NCBI GenBank assembly: GCA_022113835.1
Contig: JAILWY010000010.1
Span: 11,687,501 to 11,751,500 of the forward strand
DNA: 64,000 nt
Direction of reading: 5' to 3'
Source: Atopsyche davidsoni
Lineage: Eukaryota; Arthropoda; Insecta; Trichoptera; Hydrobiosidae
The notes below the pieces were generated by a model that made no database searches, had not been told where the DNA came from, and was given only the letters and a program-made list of their open reading frames with translations. This document shows, piece after piece, positions 32,435 to 43,700 of the stretch. Position numbers and translations under genes: made by a program. Numbering within the stretch: position 1 is the first letter of the stretch; the number at the start of each line of letters is the position of its first letter.

Positions 32435-34325
32435 CCCGCGCGGGTTCAAGTTATCTGTTTTGGTCGGATGATTGTAAAATCGTTTGCATCGGTTTTGATT
32501 TTACCGGTTTTTTTGTTCATTTGAATTTGCAATACGTTTTTTCAGTGTTTTTGATTTGAGTTATTATTACGTTACAATGGCTTTCGAAGACAGACGAACC
32601 GGCGCGTCGGCACTGCGACCCGGGCGGAGTCGGTGACGCCGCACCGGTCTCTCGTGGGCGCAAGGCTGTCGGGTGTTGTTCGTTCCTAGAGAAAACGAGA
32701 AAGTGACTCTACAAACGGGGATATGAATCCATTCAAACCGATTCCTACATAAATTCGTATAACGTGCGATTCCTTAGGGTAAAAAAACTACTCTTTTTAT
32801 AAGTTCACCGTTTACTTGTTATATTCCCTGCAGTTTAAACGCCATGTCAGTGTATTAAATTAATTCAAAATATTCCATTTTAAACAATACGCTTGTTGAT
32901 TTTTTGTCGTGCAGTAAATTTAAGTTCCAATAAAAGGAATTTAACGGTTGCAAGAGGAATGATATCACCGAATGGAATCTGTCATCGGACCTACGAACGA
33001 AGTGGGTGCAAAACCATCTCGTTAAAAACAAGTTTGAGTGAGCAGCGCCTTGCAGGGCATCAGCATCAGCATTGCAACTGCATTTTGCGATGCCATTTCG
33101 CCGAACTCCGGCTGGGTCCATCCGCCTTTGAGGCCGCGGCCGATTCAATTCGTCCAGTGAACTATCCAGAATCTGCCAATATAGTAACAAAGTACTATAA
33201 TTCGATTTACAAGAATAATTACTATATAAAACCACAGCCTGGTATAGACTGTGGCGGAGATCACGTGCGATTTGTTTAATTTTTTTTTTCGGTTTAACAG
33301 TTTACTGCCAGTGCTTTATGTACCTACCTGGCGTTAAAACTGCACCAGAAAATTATTGATAACTTAAAAAAATATCGCATATGCTGATACCGTTTTGGAT
33401 TTTTTATTTCATAAGGCACATAATTTTACAGACTTATCTTCTTAGTAAATAAATCATATCCCAATTATCTTGTGATTATCTTTTTATCGATATGAAAAAC
33501 CTGATACAATCTGAACACTAAAAGCCGAAAATGACAAAGTGCCGCTCATATAAAATCAAGTGCTTCGGGGATCAGTCCAGGCGGTGAAGCTTACCGCGCC
33601 TGGTAGAAATGCGTCTTCCACACGACAAAATCAAACCGGACAATGTCCTGTATGCGCGGACTCTGGACTGAGCCTCATCGCCCTGCTGGTGGAATCTGAG
33701 CATCGTGTTTGATCTGGCAAGTTAGCAAATTAACCGAAAATACGACCCAAGACTAGATATTAAAAAACTGATGATTTACTTTTTCAAATTATGCACATTG
33801 CATTATGCGAAACTCTACGAAAATAACACAGAGCCTTTGATTTTGTTTAACTAGTGAAATATGGCTATCAATTTGTAATATCAGTAGTCCTAAAACTCAC
33901 CAGTTTTCATCGGATAACTATTTCCTACAAAAAAAAATGAAATTGGTCGATTTCCTTCAGTTAACGAGTTGCTGGAATCACCTTCCGGTCTTTTTTGATT
34001 CAAGTAGGGTGATGGCAGAGGCTACGGTAAAGAAAATTTCATTACATCCCCCTCAAATATGAAATTGGAATGGCGCCTGCCTCGTAAACAGCCCCCACTG
34101 AGACTCGGAGTAATAAATTAGTGTACCGTTACACGTACAGCGCCGATTAAAAATTACCAGCTAGCTATCCGTGTTCCGCGACATTCTTCCACCATATTAA
34201 AATTTGAGAATTTAAGCAAAAAGTAGGTAAAAATTAGGTAGTAAAAACAGTTATTTTAATTTTTACTATGTCTATTTATTAAAAAAAAGTCACGTAAGAA
34301 TACAACGTCTGAAGGATAAACTCAC

Positions 34326-36975
34326 CATCTACAGCAAGTTGAGCGCGCGCTCTACGGAGTTGCTCGCGCTGCAGCCTCTGGATGACTTGCAACTGGCGCA
34401 GATGCTGCGGCGTGAACACGGCTCCTGAGCCTTCTGCCACCAGCACCCCCGGCGCTTGGGCGAACAACCCCTGTTCCCGCAGAGTGCCGTCTCGTAAGAA
34501 CAACCCGGCGTCCTTGTACCCCTCCGGCGGGCTCAGCGTAGCCGTGTCGCCAGCCTCGCAGCCGCCGCTCTCGCAGTCGCTCTCGCAACATGCTAACCGC
34601 ACCATCTCGTGCTGGCTGCATGTGCACACCCCCTCGTCACTCTCTTCGTCATATTGGCACTCCTCTCTAATTAGTATAATGTAGTCCGCCTCGAAGAACT
34701 CATTCTTGTTTTCGTCAAATACCACGCGATTCTTACGGCCTTTGGGGCGAGGCGCTCTCTTCAACAGCGAGCGGAGGTTGCCCGCGTCCTTGTTGTGCCG
34801 TCGGTCCTCAGCCGGCCCGGGCGGGTCGTCCCTCATGCTGTTGGCTCTCGTGTTAGCCTCCGTTTCTTCGTCTAGTCGCTCTTCACCTGAGCCGTCCTCC
34901 AGTTCATCATACCGGAGTTGGTTTTCCAATCGACGTGCGGCTCCGACGCCGGGCTGCAGCGAGCCTGCCGAGAATTGGCAGGCGCTATCTGCGAAATCCG
35001 CCGCGTGCTTCCGAAAGTACTCTTCGTTGACGGCCAAACGCTCTTGACGCTCAAACTCCTCCAACTCCTTGCTTTCTGACTCTTCCGCCTCAGATGCTGA
35101 TCGACAGGCGACAGCTCCGCCGTCCGAGTCTTCAGAGTCGACGTCCGCGCGTCCGAGGATGCTTCTCGCCGGACAACGTCGCGGCTCCTCGTCACTGCCT
35201 TTGTCCGTACAATACTCTCCTAACTTTAGATCGCGTTCGATACGAATTAAATTCTGCAAATTGTCTTCGATCGTTTTTTCGGTGAGAATCACTCTATCGA
35301 GAGATGCGAACTCCGCACGGACGAAAGGGGTACAATCTTCAAGAATCACTGAGAGCTCCTCGACATCTCCCTCGACGGCTTCGTCTCCGTCTTCGGTCCC
35401 GTTGCTTCTTCGATTGTCGATATCTTCTGACAGTTTTGCAAAGTTATTGTTCTCCGAAGTGCGATAGCGCCCGAAGAGTTCGTTCTCCTCGACTTCGGAT
35501 GTAGCCCCGTCACCGACCGATCGGTCTGGCTCGTTTTCCGATAGTTTCGAGCTGGAACCGAATTCGAAACTGTCGAAACTTTCCTCGACTCGGAGGGTGG
35601 TCGGCGAGGAGCGGCGGGGCGGGGGCGCGCGACCCTCGTGGCACGCGCAGGTGCAAGGCGGCGCGACTCCGGCCGCCGGCTCTCCGGAGTCGCGCTCGTC
35701 CAAGCGAGCGGTGCGCTTTTCGAACTTCTTAACTTTCCCGAGGGAAAGCTCTTCGCGACTTCTTCTGGATTTTGAGCGAAAATTTTGCTTCAGTGACTTT
35801 TCGACTTTTCGCCCGAGAGCGGAATCACTTTTGCTTTCGAGGACGCGCGAGCGGGAACCGCACGGGGCGTGCTGGTCGACTGGCGACCGCGGCGGGACTC
35901 CCGGACCCGGTCGACGGACACTTCGGGTGGCGCCGGCGATCGATGCGCCGCACGCTCTGCGACGGCGCCTTCCCGCCCTCGCCCCCGCGACCCGACCGAC
36001 GCCTGAAACTTTTCCCGCGCGCGCAAAGTTTAAAAGAGCGTCGTCGGACGTCTGAACTTCTGCATCGACCCCGAAGAGTCTCGCCGTTTCTCCGGCGCGC
36101 GCCCGCGAGCCGTCAGAAAACTCCGACGGAGAGTCGAGCGCAACTTCATCGCCTCGGAGTTTTTCGGCGGCAGCCTCGGGGTAACCTCTCCCGTTGGTCA
36201 ACTTTTGCAACATATCGTTCAATTGCACCGTGAGAATATCCAGAGGGACGTTGTCGTCCAGGCCGCGGTAGTCGGGGCCGGCGGACGCGGGGCCGGCGCC
36301 GGCCGCCCTCTCGAGGGGGCCGCGCGGGTCCACGGTCATGGCGCGGCTGCGGCGGACTTTCTCGACGACGCACTCGCCGCGCTGGCACACCGCGCACGGG
36401 TCGGGAGCGGAAGTCGCGTGCGCGCGCAACGAGAGGCGCGCGGTGACTGCCCCCCGCTCCGCCGCCGTCGCGGTCGAGGTCTTCCCGCCGGGGTCTCCGG
36501 CGGCCCCTGCGACTTCCCCTCCGAGGGGAGACAATGGAGCGGATGCACCGGCCACGGACGAACTCTCCCGCGAGCACGACTGAGGCGGAACAGTGGCGTC
36601 CGAGACCTCGAGCGCCCGGGGCCGTGCGGTTTTTTCGCCCCTGTCGACCCTCTCGGGAGTCTTCTCGAGAACTTCCTTTAGCAATTCGTCGACAAAATTC
36701 ATCGCTACAATGTATATTTCAAAAAATATAGCTTCCTCCCTCGCAGATTCGGGAGTATCGTTTTCCACTCTCGAAGCAGTATCTCTTCGACTAAAGTCGA
36801 TCCAGAAGGCCTCGGCGCGGGGGCGCGCCCGCGGAGAGCACGCCTCGCTCACGGAGTAGGTGCCGGCGCCGCCCGGAGTCCCTGCCGCGCTGCCGCTGCC
36901 GACCACCGGCTCCAGGTCCTCCAAGATGAGCGCAGCTCGCTGCAACACTTCCAACGTGTCACACGTTTGCTCCAT
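34326..36975 (-). CDS. Large first coding exon of an acidic uncharacterised protein
   Basis: A single open exon of 883 codons plus one base, ending at a consensus donor (GATG then GTGAGT); the ATG at 36975 is the first after an in-frame TAA. GC content is far above the surroundings. I do not recognise the family. What can be seen: a leucine-rich amphipathic start, a second possible start at Met92 before a VDELLKEVLEK helix, C-x2-C-x4-C near 194-202, a run of five Arg at 336-340, CTCACH at 441-446, long Glu/Asp/Ser-rich stretches, KNRVVF around 748-753 that fits the RVxF PP1-docking pattern, the block NEFFEADYIILIREE just after it, a Cys cluster at 773-806, and a Gln/Leu/Arg coiled-coil-like helix at 858-880. 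No signal peptide or membrane segment. The protein continues in a later exon, best candidate 9461-9628. A cytoplasmic or nuclear scaffold is a guess only. Confidence 0.82.
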
Positions 36976-37203
36976 GGCCCAATCGTCAAGAATAGTGCAA
37001 TTTAAATTATCAACTATTTTTACTTTCGCAGGAAAACATACCGAGAAAATATTAGTCTCCGATTAGATGTCCAATTGGAGCTATAATCTGCTAACCACTG
37101 AAGAGAACTCATTCCATGACATCTAATATATTTTTATTTAAATTATTAGATTGTTATCATGACTTTTCACCGACTAGATGTGTATCGCCCGAGCTCTTGA
37201 ACC

Positions 37204-37209
37204 GTGACT
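37204..37209 (-). promoter_or_regulatory. Candidate initiator (TCAGT class)
   Basis: TCAGTC on the minus strand would place a start site near 37209, about 235 nt upstream of the ATG at 36975, inside a GC-rich block. A TCAGTT in the other orientation lies about 10 bp to its right, so the block could be a divergent promoter. No TATA box or clear downstream element supports it. Confidence 0.2.
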
Positions 37210-39956
37210 GAAAAAGTATTTCAGTTTGAGCGGAGGAAGTAGCGGTGCGCGCGACCCGAGCTTTGGATGATGGAGACGAGCGATCCGTGAGATGTACCTG
37301 CTCTACATATTTTCATATTCAAATTATCTTTGATAAGTAAATGCCTTTCAATGTAAACGATACTTAAAATGCAAAATAATATTCTGATATATTTCATTTC
37401 AATTTGACAGTTAATTAATTAATATATATATATATATATGAATAGTCTTCACATTATCTATGGAACTTAACGACTTCTAAAGTTTTTTTAATCTATTTAT
37501 ACTTAGAAATAAATCATATATAATTATTTATGAAACACATATTTATATGTTGAACTTTCATATGTTTAATTATTTTCATAACTTAATTCTTCTGTTATAA
37601 ATTTATAGATCAGGTAGCTTCACCTTCCTCTACCACTATCACGATACGTTGCATGATACCCATAATAAGGGTATCCATTTAAGAAAATATAGTTTACTAA
37701 ATTATTTCATTTTTGTAGCTATAATAAATTCTAATATTAAACCTACTTCCGTCGGTGGTATCATCAGGTACGAAACCTACTCCGGGTGTATCACCATCCT
37801 CATCTTGGACACTATGGCTGCTGATGAGCCGACTGAACCGAGCCTGCTGGGGGCAGTTCTGTCACGTTCCTAGAGCTTGCCAGACTGTCGCAAGCTTACG
37901 CTCGGCTGTCCAGTACGTGACAATGACCTAACTCGCGAAGGTATTCAATTTAAAAAAATCATTAAGGTATATCACGGATCCATATGAGCTCAGGCCCCAC
38001 TATTTTTGCCTAAATAACTGTTATATATATACAAATAAAGACGAAAAATTATTTATTTTATTGAATAAAGCGGCATGTTTCGTCAATTGGAAGACCTACG
38101 ATACCTTGACGCAGCATAACATCTAAGAGCACAATGAAATTAGTGTTGAAGGCGTTTCGCTCCATTATTAGGCTTCAGGGTTAAGTACGGTGTGTTTTTA
38201 AGCTGTCAAAAGAGGTAAGACCAATGTAAATATGCATTTAAACTGAGGTAATTACTTTGCCGATTCCATCAGATTTATTGTCCGAGAATCCTCGCTTTCC
38301 ATTAATAGACAGTCCAGTGAAAGCGTGCTCCCTAGCCCTGCAACACGCAGCCCCGATCTGTTGGACGAGCTCAGGCGGCGCGAGTCCGCGGAACGCTAAT
38401 AATCGAAACTTATCAAATTACAAGGGGAACATCGCGATGCGCTCGCTCGCCGGCAACCGGTGCTCCGGGAGCCGCTGGGGGTCTCAGGGGGCGCGTTGAC
38501 CAAATCGGTAGATGTACGGCACGTCTTGGATAACAATCTAACCAGGGGTCTAATGCGATACGGTTATGGAGGAATAATGCTGGAATCGCGCGTGGCACTC
38601 TGTCGGACAGGTCGCCCCCGGGGAGAGGAGCTGCGGAGACAGCACGGCTGGCTGAGAGCGTTCAAGGTGGAGCGCCCCGGCGGGCCGCACGCGAGTGCCG
38701 CTCCGTGCCAGGCCCCGGAGCCTCCGATCACTTAATGCCTATTATATAATATATATATGTCTTTGTTATTGAAAAATAAAAACATAAAAATACATATCTA
38801 CCCCTAAATGACCTATAAAACATAAACAAAGCTTTTTTCCAAAGAAACCAGGATACAATATGTATATAGTGTCAAATGAAAGTGTGGCTATTTTCTATAT
38901 TTAAAAGTATATTTATACTGCGCTATATTTGACACGCTGCCTCCTTACTTGGGCTCCTTAGCAATTCCTCTCATAACTATAGCCCTAAGAACTATTGTAA
39001 ATTTACTAAAATAAAAATAAAGAATCTTGTTATTTAATTTATTATTTTTTTCCCTGTGAGGGTCTTCCTCAGCAATCTTCGAGTTGTCATCATATGTATA
39101 CTTTGTGTTAATTTCTTAAATATTATAAAAACCTGTTTCTTATTCGTTTTCCTAAGGTGTATTTGATATTTTTTAATTGCTAAAAATATACAAATTAGTA
39201 TTGAATTTTATAAGGTAATTTTTTTTAAATTTTTGTTTGTATTGCGTAGACATCTAGTGGGGAAAGATCCAAGTGTGGTTATATGGTCCCACAAAGTTAG
39301 TTTGTTACTGTAATGGACCAACAGATCACGCCACAACAATATCGTATTGAAATTTGCGATTTATACTAAAAAATATACTTTTTTTCTAAACGAGCGCTTT
39401 TGACATATTTACATAGTAAAATTACGTTGTAAACAATTGATAATAACAGCGTATACCTGCATATTCGTATTCTGCAATAAAAAGAGAAGTACAGATCGAA
39501 GAGTGTCAAACTCGAGGGCTGATATGAACCAAATAAACTACGATTCCCTCCTGTTTTATGGAACACTGCATCTACACCTAAGCATTTTCATAAATTCAAT
39601 ATCTTCCAAAAATGTTGTTAGTGCAGAACTGACTGTTCCCTGTGAATCAAATATCCCAACTAATCACCAGATGAAGTCAAATAAATATGTCGATCTTCCG
39701 AAAGCATCATAAGTATGGTTATGTGGTTCATATGCATTCAATTGGGATTGCAACTTATGGGCTTCCAGCAATGCCCATGAAGTGTCTTTCTAGGGATCTT
39801 GGTTCATCAAGGAGACTTGAAACATTTGTTCAAACACAATTCTTCGAGAGAATATCAAACGTCACACTTATTACTTTCTAACAGATCCGGTTATGTGAGC
39901 AGACAAGTGGACATAGAGTGAGCTTTAAAATTATGTGAAAGGATTCTTCAAACACC

Positions 39957-39964
39957 CTCTAAAG
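39957..39964. repeat. 8-bp target-site duplication, left copy
   Basis: CTCTAAAG immediately left of the hAT terminus CAGTCATGTC; the same 8 bp follow the right terminus at 40767-40774. Confidence 0.9.
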
Positions 39965-40766
39965 CAGTCATGTCAAAGATAAGGCCCACGGGCCGCATCC
40001 GGCCCTCGGGCCGTATCAATACGGCCCGCGATCGCAATGTGTCACAGAAAGAAGAATCATGTTTTTTAGAGCTTTTAGACTTCACTCGATTCCTCTACGG
40101 AAGTTTTAAAATGCGCACACTACATTTATAAGCAATTTCAAGGGCAGCGCATGCCTAGACAATCTGATCACGGAATTCAACAATCGTTTTGAAGACTTCC
40201 ACAAAATGAATGAAACGGAATTCCCAATTTTCAACAATCCATTCAATTTTGAAGCTTCAGAGGCACCAGTTCATTTGCTAATGGAGTTGATAGATCTTAA
40301 ATCGGACAGTGTTTTGAAACAAAAATTTAAAGAGGTTAACGCTCTTACATTTTATACACAATATTTCAAAAGTTCGGATAACTACACGCATTCTGTGCAT
40401 GTTTGGTAGTACCTATTTATGTGAGCAGATGTTTTCCGTCATGAAAATAAATAAGAACAAGCATCGCACAAGACTTACGAATGAACATCTCCAATCAATT
40501 CTTAAAATAATTACAACGAATATGATACCTGACATCAATGAGCTTGTCAAAAACAAGAGAAGTCAGGTATCTGGATCCTCGAGCTCAAAATAATTACCCT
40601 CTTTGATAACTTTGATATGATTTTTAACAACCGTATATTATATACTATATAATTAAATAAATAAAATGTTATGATAATTCAGTACATTTTTTTATATGAA
40701 TCTAGTCCCCCTACACATTCTTAATTTAATATACGGCCCTCTGCAAAATTGAGTTTGACACCTCTG
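39965..40766. mobile_element. Internally deleted hAT-superfamily transposon
   Basis: An 802-bp element with ends CAGTCATGTC on the left and, as reverse complement, CAGAGGTGTC on the right, flanked by the 8-bp duplication CTCTAAAG. CAGnGGTGTC-like ends and 8-bp duplications are typical of hAT elements. A GC-rich subterminal block (39982-40030) with repeated GGCCC words follows the left end. The inside keeps only the C-terminal part of a transposase on the plus strand. The element is non-autonomous and probably inert. Confidence 0.9.
40143..40593 (+). pseudogene. hAT transposase remnant, C-terminal dimerisation region, frameshifted
   Basis: Two overlapping plus-strand frames give one conserved-looking stretch: an upstream frame with NNRFEDFHKMNETEFPIFNN up to about 40400, then the next frame with FGSTYLCEQMFSVMKINKNK followed by HRTRLTNEHLQSIL. 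The second part matches the hAT C-terminal dimerisation motif as found in ZBED and GTF2IRD2-like transposases. A shift of one base between the frames near 40400, and the absence of the N-terminal zinc finger and catalytic region, make it non-functional. Confidence 0.82.
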
Positions 40767-43700
40767 CTCTAAAGGTTGCAAGCCCCTGGATTCTACTCAT
40801 CTCAATTTTCTCTTCATGTGGAAATGGCAAATATTTTTGTAAAAAAACTAATTTGTATTAAAAAATTAAAAATAGGTGTAAATTGTATCAATGTAATAGT
40901 GGTAGTTATTTTATTTGAAAATTAATCATAATTACAATAAACAATTTTATGTAAGCTCATTAAAAATCCAATTAATGATATTAACAGACATTTGTGACTT
41001 CATTGTCCTCATTGATGTCAATGTATGTATAAAAGATCACCATGTTCTACTTTATCTACTACTCGAAGGTATCCAACTGAAGGTACAATAATGCAAATTA
41101 ATATCATACTAAAGAAATTTGAACAAATTCAGATAAATTTTATCAACTAAAAAATTTAGACAATCAGACGGAAGGTATCCATCACTACCTTAAACTACAT
41201 GTTGACATTGTTGCAGGCTGCCAAAATTGACAGATACAAATAGAAAGTATTAAATACTATATTGTTAAGAATTATTGACATGCTTTGCCACAAACTAAAA
41301 TATGATAAACATCATAAATTCAAAATATAATATTGTACTTCTCTTATTTTTATTATAACATAAAATCAAGATTTTGAAATTGAAAAAGTAATTTGTCAAT
41401 AAACTTATCTCAAAAACTTTAAATAAAACTCTACAAAATCAAAATTAAATCAGATAATCACAATAAACAAAATGCACTTATGTAATATATTTATTACTTA
41501 AAAATTGTACAATAATTAGTATTAGCGTAGATATCACAACATCTTATAAATAAGTCATATAACCAGTTTTATAGTATTTACATAATTCAGTCTCCGTTTG
41601 ACTCCTGCACTTTTAATGTACAAATTTATAAATCAATTAATCTATATACACAAATATACAGGACTATTTAAGACACCCATATCATATCTCAAAAAGTCTC
41701 ACATAATTTATGAACAATTGCAAAAATAAAAGGTAAAAAGGCATTAAATAAAGTACAATAATACCATATTGTAATGTTGGACATCCCTTGCTGTAGGCGT
41801 TATCTATTTAATCCTTCATAGGGTACTCCTCAGTTGAAAATTTATACATTCTTTTTGTATTTTTTAAGATCTAATTACTACTATAGAGGCAGTTGACTAT
41901 ATATTAGCATTTGATGCTATTGGCTAATTGCAAATCGGCTGCAAGCTGTGTTGCTGCGTGTGTAACCGTCTTGCTTGACAATAAATTAGAGTTATCCATA
42001 TTTTGAAAGAAGACTCGCATCACACAGTCAACTTAATTAAATCCATTAGTAAAATTTATATCCATTTACTAAATTAACATAACTTTTTTCCATGCAGCTG
42101 GTCAATCAAAAATACTTATATAATGTGGTGAAAAGATTGATTTACACTAAAAATCATCAAATGCATGTTTCTTTTAACAAATAGTTATAAATGTCTTTCA
42201 GGCCAAATCAATCCATTGATGATCAATAGTTGACGTTGTTACATAATAGTTTTGTTCCTAATACATTTTTTGACTAGTACATAAAGGAGCTGAGCACAGT
42301 GCACCAGTGTGTATGCGTTTGATCTGATTGTTTTATATAATATGCATATTATATTGTATACTTCACCTAAAAGGGGGGGGCCATTAAATCATTGCTTGCA
42401 AAGATGATTATGAAGTTGTAAAACTATGGATTAAATTATTGATTTAATAAGGTGAGTCAATTTATTAGTCAGTGTGGTTTTTTTTTTTTTTGAAAGAGAG
42501 CAGTAGGCTAAAAAAACTTGAGAGCCTTTGCTTCACAGCATTAAAAGAAACTTGTTAAATAAAATTATTTTCCAATTAATATAATTATAAAAAGTACACA
42601 ACTTCAGATAAATCATAACAGTGTCAATATTTGCATTCACAAATACGTGCCCACATTGATTAGTGGATTAGTCAATTTCAGTCCTAAAGATTTATTATAA
42701 TTTTCTTAATGGCAGCTGTATAAGAACAATAATGTAGTTGGCTATCAACTAATGAATTGGCAGTGTACAACAATTTAATGCACCAATATAAACAAATTCC
42801 TTAAATATCTAATTGAGTCTACAAATATTGAAAAAAAATCAATTAACCAAACCTTACAAATGATTCATTTTCTAGTCTTCGTCAAACAACGTACAAATGC
42901 CAGTATCTGTGAAAAAAAAATTTAATGAAAGATTTATAAAACCCAAAATGCGAATATGCAAACATCTAAAGCGAATAAATATCCACTAGATGAAGATTAA
43001 ATTGTAGTAATTGATTATTAAGTTATTCAAAAATAACTTATTCAACTCCAAAAAGCTTATATTCAATAAATTAATTACCACTTGCTATATGCAATGTCAT
43101 CAGTTTAAGTAGAGTAGAATTTTCCTTTTCTCATAATTTTAAGAGTTTACCAAACCAATAACTTAAACTTTTTATATGTACTCACAGTCAGGAGAGGTGA
43201 GATCATAATTTATTTAAAAAAATATAACTTTACCACTAAAAACTGAATTGATGCTTGGCTTAGTATAAATTCTATATCAAGCCACAATGATACATTTTAG
43301 TTGGCAAGACTTGAATCTGTTTATTTTTAACGAAAAAACAACTCTACTGTAATGGCGGTTTAATTTAAACGAACTTTCAAGAGCATCTGAACTTTGCTAA
43401 AGAGAGGACATATTAACGCCAAATCCTATAGATAACTAGTTCTCTAGTCTTATTGATGAAATTGAAGACTCAATGGTGCCACATGTGCCACTCAATGGTG
43501 CCAAACGAACTATCTGTTCATTGAAGATATCTCAAATCAACAATTTGTTAATAGAAAAGTCAATTATAAACCAAAGGACAAAGAAAAGTCCATGGTAGAT
43601 AAAACTCAAGGGTCATGCGATTCCATCAAAATGGAAATCAAGAATTTCAAAAATGTTCATGCTACTTGCTTATATGAAAACCAGATGTACAAGACAATCA

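Larger units (their letters stand above)
26286..34325. other. Probable intron with repeats and GC-rich islands
   Basis: No defensible exon. It contains two TA microsatellites, a foldback transposable element, one copy of a dispersed repeat and an imperfect inverted repeat near 32.2-32.4 kb. GC-rich islands occur near 27200-27310, 27580-27730, 29400-29500, 29880-30180, 30770-30870, 31380-31460, 32080-32220, 32580-32680, 32950-33170 and 33560-33720. Open frames of 100-130 codons inside some of these islands occur on both strands at once, which is what GC-rich non-coding DNA gives. Confidence 0.45.
36976..39964. other. Upstream region of the large-exon gene, GC-rich islands, no clear gene
   Basis: Directly upstream of the ATG there are two GC-rich blocks (about 37180-37290 and 37740-37900) and a large one at 38270-38730. 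The last is open for about 90 codons in more than one frame on both strands, which argues for a promoter-associated or first non-coding exon rather than a protein. Between 39440 and 39900 there are fragments of open frame on the plus strand with shifts between frames that resemble a decayed coding sequence next to the hAT element, but I cannot name it. Confidence 0.4.

Noticed and set aside
32855..33279. 126- and 128-codon ORFs on opposite strands
   Set aside because: Open in both directions over the same GC-rich island; the minus-strand acceptor before ILDSSLDELN is phase 0 and cannot follow the phase-1 donor at 34326.
33600..33725. Minus-strand block with a good GTAAGC donor
   Set aside because: The open frame needs a phase-2 upstream exon, which the large exon does not provide, and the peptide is unremarkable.
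35597..36681. Several 130-158-codon plus-strand ORFs rich in Arg and Pro
   Set aside because: Shadows of the GC-rich 883-codon minus-strand exon; no splice or start logic of their own.
36696..36855. Possible short intron in the large exon (GTGAGC to TTGTAG)
   Set aside because: Donor and acceptor phases do not match, so splicing would break the frame; the continuous reading is simpler.
38257..38735. 80- and 91-codon plus-strand ORFs
   Set aside because: Overlapping frames in a GC-rich upstream region without protein-like motifs; more likely promoter or UTR.
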